From the NCBI GenBank assembly GCA_964537715.1, contig CAZIAH010000001.1:1-64000 (forward strand): DNA of 64,000 bases, written 5' to 3'. This document shows positions 42,901 through 51,990 of this stretch, piece after piece. The stretch is from CAZTZL01 sp964537715. Its GTDB lineage: Bacteria > Zhuqueibacterota > QNDG01 > DSAB01. The stretch's first letter is position 1, and each line of letters starts with the position of its first letter. The notes under the pieces are model-generated. The model was not told the origin of the DNA. It saw only the letters and a list, made by a program, of their open reading frames with translations, and did no database searches. Both the position numbers and the translations under genes were made by a program.

Positions 42901-44641
42901 GTTCTTCACCGAGAGAATCGGCCGGTGTGATAATAATATAATCCGCTCCCCTGGTCCGGGAGCACAGATTCGAGGGTTCGATCAATGCCACACTGTCAGG
43001 CGCCATAATTTTCTCGGGTGTCAATGCGATGTACTCGGTCTTGTCACTGACGACCTTGTCCTTGAAGACAAGTTGATAGGTCTTCCCAGTGACCGAATCT
43101 GTAACCGCAGTCACTTCACCGCCGAGAACATAACTCACCCCGTTTTTATAAAGCAGAATCGGTACTCTTGAAAATCCTTCGATTTTAAAATGGATTTCTT
43201 CTCCGATACTGTACTTAGGTGCAGAAAATCGGATATAATCTTTTTTAGCCTGATACTCACGGGGATAGGTGATCTCGAACCAGTCCAGCAACAATTGGGA
43301 CAATTCCTTTTCTTCCGATTGATTGACAACAGTGATTGTGTTTTCCCCATCCTTGAGATAGAAGGGACTGAATTCGTTGCTCTCGATCAGGATGGGATTG
43401 TTGCCGATCCACTGGCTCCGGGCAACGCTTCGATCGTTGAGATAAATCTCAATAGGATTCACAACAGCACTCTGGGATTGGCCTCTTAATTTCAATTTGA
43501 TTGTAACCATCTGTGAGGAATAGCTATCTGGAGAATAAAGTTCGAATTTAAAACTCCGTTTTTCCCCTCCGACAATCGAACTCGAGTAAAACCAGTAATC
43601 CCCATCCACGACATTTGTGGCATACGGAAGCCGATTGAAATGCGTGTCTCTTTCTTCGTGCTGTGTGTACAAATATGAGTTAGGAAAGGATTGTCCTTCG
43701 AACGGCCAGCCTGTCTCACGAGCCATTCGTAATCCATATCCATTTCCATATTCCAGCCAATAGATATTGGAACTGCCAAAAACATCCAGCCGTTTGCCGT
43801 CGCTGGCCCGGGTGTCCCACAGAGGTTCACCGTAGAATTCGATGTAATCATAAAAATCGAACGATCCGTCTTCCTCGCCAACGATGCGAATCGGACACTC
43901 ACACGTCGATCCTTTTAAGTGGAAATATCGCGGATCCATACTGGAAACATCCCAGCCTGCCTGAACCACCATCGGCTGAGGAATGCGGTAGATTCCTTCC
44001 TTTTGAACCCACACTTTTAATCGTCGCTGATGATAGGGTTCCGAAAGTGTTTTATTAATGTTCGCTGAATATCTTTCGGATACAATGTATGCTTCGGATT
44101 TTTGGCGGATCAATTTTGAAAGTATCGGAGTTCTTGAACTATCATTTTCAAGAAGAGCCACTGATTCCGCTTGAAACAGGAGCCGGATCGATTCCAACCA
44201 TCCGATCTCCGTTCCGGATGAATTCACCTTACAGGGATAAAGGGTAAAGACAAAAACAGATTGTTTATCCAGTGTACCGATTTCTTTGATTTCATAACCA
44301 TTGCTCGGAATCGTATTTTTATTTATCTCCGGTTGATTACTATCATCTCCGCCAATGGCGATATCCTCGACAAGAGAAGCGCTGCTTCCTGTAGATTGAT
44401 GGTATTTTTCTTCATTGATTTTTCTGATCAGAATATTTTGCGCATGTGCACTCAATAAAATTTTTCGGGGAGACAAGGGAATGTATGTTTGCATTTTAGG
44501 TGGATCAAAATCAAATTGCAGGATCAGTGAATCTGCACTCTGAGAGATTACAGCTGGATTGTTTTTGGCCAACACAACATGACCCACAAACAAGGATAGA
44601 ATGATAATAATGAAGAATAAGTAAACGACTTTTTTGAACAT
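39971..44641 (-). CDS. porU: Type IX secretion sortase-like C25 (gingipain family) protease
   Basis: 1556 aa from the ATG at 44641 (MFKKVVYLFFIIIILSLFVG); a TTG at 44659 is possible. The signal segment covers 1-25. About 200-560 are beta-rich N-terminal domains. The C25 peptidase domain (about 560-930) has ADYIIITPADSL, PRFVLLVGDGYYN, IAIGRLPVRT, the catalytic His in FVNFRGHGGG (H788) and the catalytic Cys in ITSMTCFTGDF (C822). Ig-like domains follow, and the last 90 residues form a FlgD-like Ig sorting domain (NHPNPFKYETVF, WDGKDEWGGDVANGVYFFSL), the usual type IX signal in these phyla. A sorting domain on a PorU-like enzyme is notable, since PorU itself removes such domains; it may be a secreted gingipain-like protease instead. 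It is 5 nt after cdaA in open frame terms and directly before porV. Confidence 0.87.
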   Translation of the reverse strand: MFKKVVYLFFIIIILSLFVGHVVLAKNNPAVISQSADSLILQFDFDPPKMQTYIPLSPRKILLSAHAQNILIRKINEEKYHQSTGSSASLVEDIAIGGDDSNQPEINKNTIPSNGYEIKEIGTLDKQSVFVFTLYPCKVNSSGTEIGWLESIRLLFQAESVALLENDSSRTPILSKLIRQKSEAYIVSERYSANINKTLSEPYHQRRLKVWVQKEGIYRIPQPMVVQAGWDVSSMDPRYFHLKGSTCECPIRIVGEEDGSFDFYDYIEFYGEPLWDTRASDGKRLDVFGSSNIYWLEYGNGYGLRMARETGWPFEGQSFPNSYLYTQHEERDTHFNRLPYATNVVDGDYWFYSSSIVGGEKRSFKFELYSPDSYSSQMVTIKLKLRGQSQSAVVNPIEIYLNDRSVARSQWIGNNPILIESNEFSPFYLKDGENTITVVNQSEEKELSQLLLDWFEITYPREYQAKKDYIRFSAPKYSIGEEIHFKIEGFSRVPILLYKNGVSYVLGGEVTAVTDSVTGKTYQLVFKDKVVSDKTEYIALTPEKIMAPDSVALIEPSNLCSRTRGADYIIITPADSLGEEPLSDLIQLRESQGLLVDVVNLDEIYNVFNRGIPNPEAVRLFLQYAYLNWSPRPRFVLLVGDGYYNNKAEPESGNVFPVPLFQTWKYGGSATDHKYTLLVGDDNYPDIAIGRLPVRTRLELSKVIKKIIDYETSPPDSWKNQFLCIASGGYNNEFMTQTQNLIKNVLPPQLHSNRLHLSGSLSDPYVGGTEDLLRYFQEGLSFVNFRGHGGGAIWSDVGLLDLDDIELIENKGKLPVITSMTCFTGDFSGGLTCLGEALFCHKDIGAIAFWGATGVGWVENDYYLLTELYRIIHTSPDLTLGEMIQQAKTNFLLTNWGSIPVSEIFQFSLIGDPAIRLAIPNEKTEVALETQAVHSSDSLHVQGADIVGNGNYNLLLEITNPNLDVVSSHLSSHQGDQWNVHLPLPEDFNGDQGGVRTYLWEPDGTLQKNGFVSFVIGKTFFDSLTTIPTEPTQQDTIFFSVRAENSEGIDQIMCHVYSPVSESFLMMQDENSHNYFSTTGIGPLDAGQTLRYFYIAENSDETVTASDTMTVRIPTLPDLVVQSIQMGGTEQVELTVSIQNAGETGVFDVPVRLICPEINYSYQGNISIDPLSLTMWTVPFFSAVGAKTFQTVINPDSTTIESRYDNNALEKIIDIQYFNVTPERGTTFGTNSADTVGIPEKCFCIIPPGAVSKKTALWIDIGKTTNSQADTNFVSSEIYTFFLQALLEDDAALNSDATLMLNDSSGADKPYRLNPATGQWTVIPSIVSDSQIIVKTNRLGKFRLMSSDDVNPPVIEMLVENQPFSAGSYVPRRGIFSIIIQDESGVDINPEKIQVMLDYVLQEQPVLSIPDSTEDPRNLVVTLRPELEPGEHTISVQASDIHENTGQSGENRFQVSSHFDLRYLGNHPNPFKYETVFCYVLTDAAKEVLLKIYTVSGKLIRTFEDPELISADYHEIEWDGKDEWGGDVANGVYFFSLKANGMEKSREIKGKIAKIH

Positions 44642-44664
44642 TATAATAATTTTTATCAACTGAT

Positions 44665-45450
44665 TTAAGTCGATTGATAGGAACCATATCGCAGGGCAGT
44701 ATTCAAACTGTTCAATAATTTCTGATAATTGAGTCCCTGGTTCATTTCCCCGTTTTCAACGACAGAAATCGTTCCATTTTCTTCGGAGACGACAATCACA
44801 AACGCGTCCGATTCCTCGGATATACCAATGGCAGCCCGGTGCCGGGTTCCCAACCGGTTTTCCAGAGCCGGGTTCCCACTAAGCGGCAAAATACATTTCG
44901 CAGCTTCGATGATATCATTCTGAATAACGATCGCACCATCGTGAAGCGGTGACCTTGGATTAAAAATGGATACGATCAGGGAAGAGGTAACCATTGCCTG
45001 AATTTTTATCCCCGTTTCGATAATCGCCCTGAGCCCGGTATCGCGCGCAAAAACGATCAGTCCTCCGTAACCTCTCCTTGAAAGTTCAACGACCCCTTTG
45101 GCAATTTCCTCGACAACCGCACTGGTCTGCCCTTTCGTGAAGAACCGGACAAAACGACTCTGTCCCATCAGAGTAAGAAGTCTGCGCAACTCCGGTTGGA
45201 AAAGAATCACGAAGGCAACGAGCCAGACAGTACTCAAATTATGGAAAATCCAGCTCGTTTCCTGCATATTGAGAGCCTGCGCAAAAAATGAAACAATAAA
45301 TATCAACACCAGACCGATAAACATCTGCACTGCCCGGGTGCGCTGCATGATCATGTACAGCTTGAAGATAATATACGTCACTAGCAAAATATCCAAAATA
45401 TCGATGATGCCGACTGTGACAAATCCGATTTGAAATAATTTGATATTCAT
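44665..45450 (-). CDS. cdaA: Diadenylate cyclase CdaA
   Basis: 261 aa. Three N-terminal membrane helices (about 12-95) precede a DAC domain with the canonical motifs DGAIVIQND and GTRHRAAIGISEESDAFVIV. The preceding stretch GLRAIIETGIKIQAMVTSSL is typical. It makes cyclic di-AMP from two ATP at the inner membrane; c-di-AMP governs osmolyte transport and wall homeostasis. The usual partner ybbR/cdaR is not present downstream; the secretion protease gene follows instead. Upstream is folP (21 nt). Confidence 0.94.
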   Translation of the reverse strand: MNIKLFQIGFVTVGIIDILDILLVTYIIFKLYMIMQRTRAVQMFIGLVLIFIVSFFAQALNMQETSWIFHNLSTVWLVAFVILFQPELRRLLTLMGQSRFVRFFTKGQTSAVVEEIAKGVVELSRRGYGGLIVFARDTGLRAIIETGIKIQAMVTSSLIVSIFNPRSPLHDGAIVIQNDIIEAAKCILPLSGNPALENRLGTRHRAAIGISEESDAFVIVVSEENGTISVVENGEMNQGLNYQKLLNSLNTALRYGSYQST

Positions 45451-45471
45451 GTCAATATTGTTGGATTGACG

Positions 45472-46371
45472 TTATGCGATTACAGTTTCTCGTTCGCTGA
45501 TTTTGATTTGATCAATAATTCGCACCACCTGCACCATCTCCTTTACATCATGGACACGCACAATATGAGCTCCCTGTAAAACACTCATTGCGACTGCAGC
45601 AGCGGTTCCGAACATCCGTTCGCCTTCCGGAAGATTGAGTTTCCATCCGATAAAGGATTTTCTGGAGACACCGATCAAAAGCGGCAAATTCATCCGGTGA
45701 AAATAATTCAGGTTTTTTAGAATGACAAAATTGTCCTCGGCTCTTTTGCCAAAACCAATTCCCGGATCGATAATAATTTTATTCTGCGATACCCCCCTTT
45801 CAATCGCTACGTGAACAGCACGCTGCAATTCGTTATAGATATCGGAAATAAGATGCCGATACGTGGCCATCTTTTGCATGTTCTGAGGCCTTCCGCGCAT
45901 GTGCATCACAACCACTGGTACACTGTACTCACATACAACAGAAATCATATCGGGATCGTAGGTCAGTCCGCTGATATCATTGATCATTCCTGCACCCGCC
46001 TCAATCGCAATACGTGCGACTTCGGCCTTTCGTGTGTCGATGGAGATGGGACTTGCAATTTCCCCGTTCAGCTTCTCAATGACAGGAATGACACGGCCCA
46101 GCTCTTCGTCTGCAGAAACTTCTTTTGCTCCCGGTCTCGAAGATTCGCCCCCGATATCGATAATATCCGCGCCCTCTTCAACCATCTGAAACGCATGCTC
46201 GACTGCCTTTTCCGTATCGAAATATTGTCCACCATCGGAAAAGGAATCCGGCGTGACGTTGAGGATACCCATCACTTGGGTACGGTCAGAGAGGTGGAGC
46301 GTTGTTACGCCGCAATCGATTTCAAATTTTTCAGAATTCTGGGTTTGATTTGCTGTCATCATTTTTATCAT
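45472..46371 (-). CDS. folP: Dihydropteroate synthase
   Basis: 299 aa. VMGILNVTPDSFSDGGQYFD, ADIIDIGGESSRPGAKEVSA, SIDTRKAEVARIAIEAGAGM, INDISGLTYDPDM, VVVMHMRG, IIDPGIGFGKRAEDN and LIGVSRKSFIG are complete DHPS signatures. It condenses 4-aminobenzoate with dihydropterin pyrophosphate in folate synthesis. The start may be one of the Mets at codons 1, 4 or 5. The ftsH-folP-cdaA order is common in Gram-negative FCB and other genomes and is probably one transcript. Confidence 0.95.
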   Translation of the reverse strand: MIKMMTANQTQNSEKFEIDCGVTTLHLSDRTQVMGILNVTPDSFSDGGQYFDTEKAVEHAFQMVEEGADIIDIGGESSRPGAKEVSADEELGRVIPVIEKLNGEIASPISIDTRKAEVARIAIEAGAGMINDISGLTYDPDMISVVCEYSVPVVVMHMRGRPQNMQKMATYRHLISDIYNELQRAVHVAIERGVSQNKIIIDPGIGFGKRAEDNFVILKNLNYFHRMNLPLLIGVSRKSFIGWKLNLPEGERMFGTAAAVAMSVLQGAHIVRVHDVKEMVQVVRIIDQIKISERETVIA

Positions 46372-46460
46372 TCAATCAATCATTATAAAAATTTCTCACA
46401 CCGATCATACGATATGAGAAATTGGCTTTATCGAACGATCGCATGGATTCGATCATCCAT

Positions 46461-48443
46461 TTATTCTGATTTTGTAGTCGTTTTTTTCGCTGTTTTTCTG
46501 ACAGATGAACGTGCAGGTATATTTTTTTGTTCGTTTTTTCCCTTGCTGTTTCTAACCACTAATGGCGGAAGTTTTTTGCCTTTCATGATGAGATTGATTT
46601 CTTCGCCGTCAAGAATTTCACGTTCCAACAGCGCTTCGGCAAGACGGTTTAGAGTTTTTATATTCTGTTTTAATATCTTTTTTGCCCGCTCGAATGCGGA
46701 TTGAACGAGATCTTTTACTTCCTGATCGATCAAAATGGCCGTGCTCTCGCTGTAGTCGCGGTGCTGCGCGATTTCCCTTCCCAGAAAAATTTCTTCCGAT
46801 TTCTTTCCAAATGTTACCGGTCCCAATTTTTCGCTCATACCCCATTCGCAAACCATTTTGCGTGCTAATTCGGTAGCCCTCTCGATATCATTCCCCGCCC
46901 CCGTGCTTAATTCATCAAGAACGAGCATTTCGGCAACCCGCCCACCCAAAAGATAGGCCATCATCGCATTGCAATAATTTTTTGTATAATTGTGTTTTTC
47001 ATCGATCGGAAGAAACGATGTGACACCCAGTGCGCGGCCTCGTGGGATAATGGTCACTTTATGAACAGGATCGGATTCCGGAATGAGTTTGGATACAAGA
47101 ACGTGACCGGATTCGTGATAGGCCGTACTTCTCTTTTCCTTTTCAGTAATGATGAGACTCTTCCGTTCCACACCCATCATGACTTTGTCTTTGGCATCTT
47201 CAAAATCTTCCATTTCGATCTGTTTTTGATTTCTTCTAGCGGCAAGCAATGCGGCTTCATTAACGAGATTGGCCAGATCTGCTCCTGAAAAGCCGGGTGT
47301 TCCCTTTGCGAGAATGGTTGTATCAACATTGGGAGCCAGAGGTTTCTTCCGGGTATGTACTTTCAGAATACCTTCCCGACCTCTGACATCTGGACGATCC
47401 ACCACGACCTGTCTGTCGAACCGGCCTGGGCGCAGCAGCGCATGATCCAGCACATCAGGACGGTTTGTTGCAGCCAGTAAAATCACACCCTCGTTGGTTT
47501 CGAATCCGTCCATTTCCACGAGCAACTGATTCAATGTCTGTTCCCGTTCGTCATGTCCACCACCCAATCCTGCCCCCCGATGGCGGCCCACGGCGTCGAT
47601 CTCATCGATAAAAATGATGCAGGGAGCATTTCTCTTGCCTTGTTCGAAAAGATCGCGGACACGGGAAGCACCCACACCCACAAACATTTCTACAAAATCC
47701 GCACCCGAAAGACTGAAAAAAGAGACACCGGCTTCGCCAGCCACGGCTTTTGCCAGCAAGGTTTTCCCGGTACCCGGAGGTCCGAGTAAAAGCACGCCCT
47801 TCGGAATTCTTCCTCCCAACACCTGAAATTTTTCAGGTGCTTTGAGAAATTCGATAATTTCGCTCAATTCCTGTTTTGCTTCATCGGCACCCGCAACATC
47901 TTTGAATGTCACTTTGGTTCGGTCTTCAGTGAGAAGACGGGCACGACTCTTTCCGAAACTGAATATGCCTTTTCCACCTCCTCCACCCTGTAGTCTTCTT
48001 AAAAAGAAAAGATAAAGAAGAATCAAAATCACCCAGGGCAACATGCTTAAAAGATAACCCCACCATTCCGTTCCTTTCTTTTGGAATTCGTAGCGAAGTC
48101 CGATTCGATCCCATTCATTCACCATATCCCGATCTACAAAAGGCATGATCGTCTTGAACCGGCGGAACTTGACCATTTTCCCATCACGAACAACGGTCTC
48201 TTCAAATTTCAGAACCCCGTGGAAAATATTCTCCTGAATATTGGCTTTCTCGATGGATCCGTTTTCAAGAAACTGCTGATACTCGGTATATGTAATCTCC
48301 ATCTCTTTTGTTTTGTGAAGATTGAAAATCTGAATAACATAAATGGTTCCCAGAAAAAGAAGAACCCAAAATATCAATGTTCGGGTTGCCCGTTTCCACT
48401 GAAAATTGTTTTCTTTGGGTGCCTGCTGTTTTTTATTATCCAT
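46461..48443 (-). CDS. ftsH: ATP-dependent zinc metalloprotease FtsH
   Basis: 660 aa from the ATG at 48443 (a GTG three codons earlier is also possible). TM1 about 22-40, a periplasmic segment, TM2 about 130-148, a glycine-rich linker, then the AAA domain: GPPGTGK loop, CIIFIDEIDAVGRHRG Walker B, RPDVLDHALLRPGRFD second region of homology. The peptidase domain has zinc motif HESGH (His443 and His447 in this numbering). The C-terminus is basic. It degrades misassembled membrane proteins and regulatory substrates. Upstream is tilS (99 nt), an order found in many bacteria. Confidence 0.96.
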   Translation of the reverse strand: MDNKKQQAPKENNFQWKRATRTLIFWVLLFLGTIYVIQIFNLHKTKEMEITYTEYQQFLENGSIEKANIQENIFHGVLKFEETVVRDGKMVKFRRFKTIMPFVDRDMVNEWDRIGLRYEFQKKGTEWWGYLLSMLPWVILILLYLFFLRRLQGGGGGKGIFSFGKSRARLLTEDRTKVTFKDVAGADEAKQELSEIIEFLKAPEKFQVLGGRIPKGVLLLGPPGTGKTLLAKAVAGEAGVSFFSLSGADFVEMFVGVGASRVRDLFEQGKRNAPCIIFIDEIDAVGRHRGAGLGGGHDEREQTLNQLLVEMDGFETNEGVILLAATNRPDVLDHALLRPGRFDRQVVVDRPDVRGREGILKVHTRKKPLAPNVDTTILAKGTPGFSGADLANLVNEAALLAARRNQKQIEMEDFEDAKDKVMMGVERKSLIITEKEKRSTAYHESGHVLVSKLIPESDPVHKVTIIPRGRALGVTSFLPIDEKHNYTKNYCNAMMAYLLGGRVAEMLVLDELSTGAGNDIERATELARKMVCEWGMSEKLGPVTFGKKSEEIFLGREIAQHRDYSESTAILIDQEVKDLVQSAFERAKKILKQNIKTLNRLAEALLEREILDGEEINLIMKGKKLPPLVVRNSKGKNEQKNIPARSSVRKTAKKTTTKSE

Positions 48444-48550
48444 GATAAACACAATCCCTTACTTGATTTAAACCATCATATATAAACGATTCGATTAATA
48501 AAAAGTTTACTAAATCCATTCATTTGATCGGATGAATAGGGATTCGTTTT

Positions 48551-49960
48551 TCATGCGGCTTCCTGAATTTCCACCTTGAGTATTTTTTCCGTATCCATAT
48601 CCAGCTTAAAGCGTTCGTCAAGCCGATGCCCCATCACCCAGACAATCGAATCTCCCCCCACCAGGAGGGGAATGGAAGAACGTTTGTAAAAAGGCACTTT
48701 TTCGTCGATAAAAAAATCGTGCAGCTTTTTTTTCCCCTGCATTCCCAGAGGAATAAACCAGTCACCCGGTTTCACGAAACGGATACACAAGGGTGATGGT
48801 ATTTTCAATAAATCAAGGTACTCGATTTTTCTGCTGTTGACAAAAATAATTTCCGACCGTTTTGCATTGAGTATCTCAGCATGAAATTTCAGGTGACGCT
48901 CCGGCAATGAAACTTCACGGCCAATTTCTACAGGAACAGAGAACCACCTATTTATATTTTGAATCAACGATAACTGTTTTTTCGTTTTGACAATGCGATA
49001 CTGATTTCCAATTTCGAGATAACTGCCGCTTTTGCCAGATTTTGCAAGATCAATGATTCTATCGAACTCATGAGTACGAAGGTTTCTCTTAAAGTGAAAA
49101 AACTCTTCGAAAATATGAATTAACAACGTCTTCTGAATCGCTTTAAAATAATGTAAAAATCGATCAATATCAAGAACAATTTCCTGTTCCGAACAAGAAA
49201 CGATCACATGCTTACGAATTTTATCGACCACAGAATTGAGATACGATTCCGATTCCGAAACGATGGAAGCTGTATGGTAAATCGAATGAACCACTGATTT
49301 CCCCACATGTTTCTTCAGAGGGTGAAGTACATTCCATCGGATTTTATTTCTAAGGTAGCGGGTTTTATAATTGGATGTATCGACGACATGATTTAATTTT
49401 CGTTCGATACAGTAATTCTCGATTTCATCTTTTGTGACAGAAAGCAATGGATGGATGATACAATCCCGTTTAGGCAGCATGCCCCGCAAACCGCGTAAGC
49501 CGCTTCCCTGTATGAGATGCATCAGGACCGTTTCCGCCTGATCATCCGCGTGATGTGCCAGTGCAACAACATCAAAACCGATCCGTTTCAGCATACGATT
49601 TAAAAAATGAAACCGTACTTTTCTGGCGCCAGTCTCAATCGAGAATCGATGCTTCTGGCAGTAATATTTGACATCACATTTCAGTCCGTAAAAAGGCAGA
49701 TTGAAATCCCTTGCAAGATTTCTCACAAATCGTTCATCCGCATCAGCGGACCGGCCGCGCAACTGGTGATTAATATGAGCCACTGCCAGCTTTAAATTTT
49801 GTCGGTGGGAAATCCTCAGGAATAAATCCAGCATCACGACGGAATCGATACCGCCGGATACACCAAGCAGGATTTTGTCCCCTGGTGAAAAAAGCCGGTG
49901 CTCCCGAACAAATTGCGACCATTTTTGTAACATTTCCATCATAAAAAAATAACCTTCCAT
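48551..49960 (-). CDS. tilS: tRNA(Ile)-lysidine synthase
   Basis: 469 aa. KILLGVSGGIDSVVMLDLFL is the PP-loop, followed by AVAHINHQLRGRSADADERF, ETGARKVRFHFLNRML and ALAHHADDQAETVLMHLIQG with GSGLRGLRGM. The C-terminal domains end with RFVKPGDWFIPLGMQGKKKL, the TilS substrate-binding C-terminal motif. It adds lysine to C34 of the CAU tRNA, changing decoding from AUG to AUA. The start could be the ATG at 49960 or the tandem Met at codons 7-8. A tRNA with CAU anticodon lies 49 nt upstream. Confidence 0.95.
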   Translation of the reverse strand: MEGYFFMMEMLQKWSQFVREHRLFSPGDKILLGVSGGIDSVVMLDLFLRISHRQNLKLAVAHINHQLRGRSADADERFVRNLARDFNLPFYGLKCDVKYYCQKHRFSIETGARKVRFHFLNRMLKRIGFDVVALAHHADDQAETVLMHLIQGSGLRGLRGMLPKRDCIIHPLLSVTKDEIENYCIERKLNHVVDTSNYKTRYLRNKIRWNVLHPLKKHVGKSVVHSIYHTASIVSESESYLNSVVDKIRKHVIVSCSEQEIVLDIDRFLHYFKAIQKTLLIHIFEEFFHFKRNLRTHEFDRIIDLAKSGKSGSYLEIGNQYRIVKTKKQLSLIQNINRWFSVPVEIGREVSLPERHLKFHAEILNAKRSEIIFVNSRKIEYLDLLKIPSPLCIRFVKPGDWFIPLGMQGKKKLHDFFIDEKVPFYKRSSIPLLVGGDSIVWVMGHRLDERFKLDMDTEKILKVEIQEAA

Positions 49961-50008
49961 CCTATCATTGAAAGGTCATCTTTCGCGATAACATTCGAAC
50001 AGCTCTTG

Positions 50009-50081
50009 TAGCGGTGCAGGGACTCGAACCCCGGACACGCGGATTATGATTCCGCTGCTCTACCAGCTGAGCTACACCGCC
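50009..50081 (-). tRNA. tRNA with CAU anticodon (elongator Met or Ile2)
   Basis: Full cloverleaf on the - strand, 73 nt. Acceptor GGCGGTG / CACCGCT (pair 1-72 would be G-U), TA, D stem GCTC/GAGC, anticodon stem GCGGA/TCCGC with loop ATCATAA (anticodon CAT), T stem CGGGG/CCCTG with TTCGAGT loop, discriminator A. CCA is not encoded. The three G-C pairs of an initiator anticodon stem are absent, so this is not tRNA-fMet. Being next to tilS, it may be the tRNA-Ile2 substrate; sequence alone cannot separate Ile2 from Met. Confidence 0.93.
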
Positions 50082-50120
50082 TTTAAACGGAGATAAATTT
50101 AATTAGTTTCGTTCTAAAAA

Positions 50121-51968
50121 TCAAGTTTTTTCAATCCTCGTCAAATACTGATCCAGACTTTCCTCTGACGTCTGCACATCTACTTTTTCAAAATAGGGCA
50201 CGGATTGCCTTTTATTGATCTCATTATGAAAATTCCATAAAATTTTCTCTATCTTCTCTGTTGAATCCATTTTGAGAATTTCATCTGTAATCCCTTCACA
50301 TTCCTTAATGGAAAGCGCCCTTACCCTTTCCTTGATCTCGGAGATCATCAATGGACTCATGCTGAACTGTCTCAGACCAAATCCCAACAGCATACCCGTG
50401 TACAACGGATTCCCTGCCATTTCACCGCAAATGGATACCGGCTTTTTTGCTTTGATGGCGGCCTGAATGGTACCGTAAAGCAAATGCACGATAGCAGGAT
50501 TCAATGGCTGATAAAATTTTGCTACCTTTTCATTGTTGCGATCCACGGCCAGGGTGTATTGAATGAGATCGTTCGTACCGATACTAAAAAAATCCGTGTA
50601 TCCAATGACCCGATCCGCAATAATCGCGATGGAAGGCACTTCAACCATGATTCCGCATTGAATCGATTGATCGAACGGAATCTCTTTCTTCTTGAATTCG
50701 TTCTGTGTTTGCTTCATGATCTTTTTAATTTCAACGATCTCTTCGAGGCTGGAAATCATCGGATAAAGTATTTTGATTTTCCCAAACTGACTGGCCCTGA
50801 GAATGGCCCGGAGCTGGGTCTTGAAAATATTTTTCTCTTCAAGAAAAATGCGAATCGATCTCCACCCCATAAACGGATTGCTTTCTTTTTCCACGCCCTG
50901 AAAGGGTAAAAATTTATCTCCACCCAGATCCAGTGTACGGATCGTCACGACCTTTCCTGCCATTGCCTCGACTACGGTTCGGTAAATATCGAACTGCTCG
51001 TCCTCTGAAAGAAGTTTTCCCGCCATCAGAAATGGCAATTCGGTTCTGAACAATCCGATCCCATCCGCTGCATACTGCACTGCCAGGCTGACATCGGCGA
51101 TCATGGAAACATTGGCCTGCAGGGAAATGTGTTCATGATCGGTAGTCTCGGCAGCAAGTTTGATATCTTTTGAGAGCCGCTTCCAATATTTGGAAAACTG
51201 TTCTTTTCGCTTGACATAATTTTGAACAATGTTTTCTGGAGGATCGATATAGACGATTCCGGTATTTCCATCAACGATCATTTTTTGTCCGGCTTTGGCC
51301 TTTTTCATGAGACGTTCGATGCCGACGACGGCGGGCAGTCCCATGGACCTTGCAAGGATAGAAACGTGGGACGTTTTTCCTCCGAGTTCGGAGACGAAAC
51401 CCAGAATCATTTTTCGATCGATCCTCGCGGTATCCGAGGGTGTTAAATTGTGGGCAACCAGAATGGCCGGTTCATTCAGACTAAATTTGATTTCTTCTGT
51501 CTGAAGCAGTACCCTCAATATGCGAATACCGACATCCCTGATATCATCGATTCGGTAGCGGAAATAATCGTTTCCACTCTCCAGAAGAGACTGACTCCAG
51601 TGTTCGATAGCTTCTTTGAGAAGGTATTCCGCATTTTGTTTCTGTATTTTGATTGAATCCTTAATCTCATTCTGAAAAAACGGATCATTTAAAATATAGA
51701 GATGTGCTTTAAAAATATTGGCTTCTTCTTCCCCGATTTCCTTTCGTACCCGATGGTAGCAGTCATTGAGCTGCTTTTCCACTTCATCGATCGCACTTTG
51801 ATAACGGCTCGTTTCCTGATCGACACTGTTAGCCTCAAGAGACAGCGGAATCACTTCATCCCACGGACTTTCCAGTACCCATATTCGACCAATGGCAATT
51901 CCTTCCGAAACCGGGATCCCTTTTAATAATTTCTCGGAAAGCTTTTTTTCAGGAGACAAAAGCGTCAC
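50121..51968 (-). CDS. ptsI: Phosphoenolpyruvate-protein phosphotransferase (enzyme I)
   Basis: 615 aa. The N-terminal swivelling domain has the active histidine in ELGGKTSHVSILARSMGLPA. The C-terminal PEP-binding TIM barrel has GIGLFRTELPFLMA, RTLDLGGDKFLPF, NPFMGWRSIRIFLE, ILYPMISSLEEI, GIMVEVPSIAIIAD, DFFSIGTNDLIQYTLAVDRN and CGEMAGNP. All catalytic motifs are present. It passes phosphate from PEP to HPr. No HPr or enzyme II gene is in the window, so it may feed a regulatory or incomplete PTS. Located between def and the tRNA. Confidence 0.95.
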   Translation of the reverse strand: MTLLSPEKKLSEKLLKGIPVSEGIAIGRIWVLESPWDEVIPLSLEANSVDQETSRYQSAIDEVEKQLNDCYHRVRKEIGEEEANIFKAHLYILNDPFFQNEIKDSIKIQKQNAEYLLKEAIEHWSQSLLESGNDYFRYRIDDIRDVGIRILRVLLQTEEIKFSLNEPAILVAHNLTPSDTARIDRKMILGFVSELGGKTSHVSILARSMGLPAVVGIERLMKKAKAGQKMIVDGNTGIVYIDPPENIVQNYVKRKEQFSKYWKRLSKDIKLAAETTDHEHISLQANVSMIADVSLAVQYAADGIGLFRTELPFLMAGKLLSEDEQFDIYRTVVEAMAGKVVTIRTLDLGGDKFLPFQGVEKESNPFMGWRSIRIFLEEKNIFKTQLRAILRASQFGKIKILYPMISSLEEIVEIKKIMKQTQNEFKKKEIPFDQSIQCGIMVEVPSIAIIADRVIGYTDFFSIGTNDLIQYTLAVDRNNEKVAKFYQPLNPAIVHLLYGTIQAAIKAKKPVSICGEMAGNPLYTGMLLGFGLRQFSMSPLMISEIKERVRALSIKECEGITDEILKMDSTEKIEKILWNFHNEINKRQSVPYFEKVDVQTSEESLDQYLTRIEKT

Positions 51969-51990
51969 TCCAGATATGGGATGGACTAAC

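Noticed and set aside
50009..50081. Initiator tRNA-fMet
   Set aside because: The anticodon stem lacks the three consecutive G-C pairs, and position 1-72 is G-U and not the C-A mismatch type.
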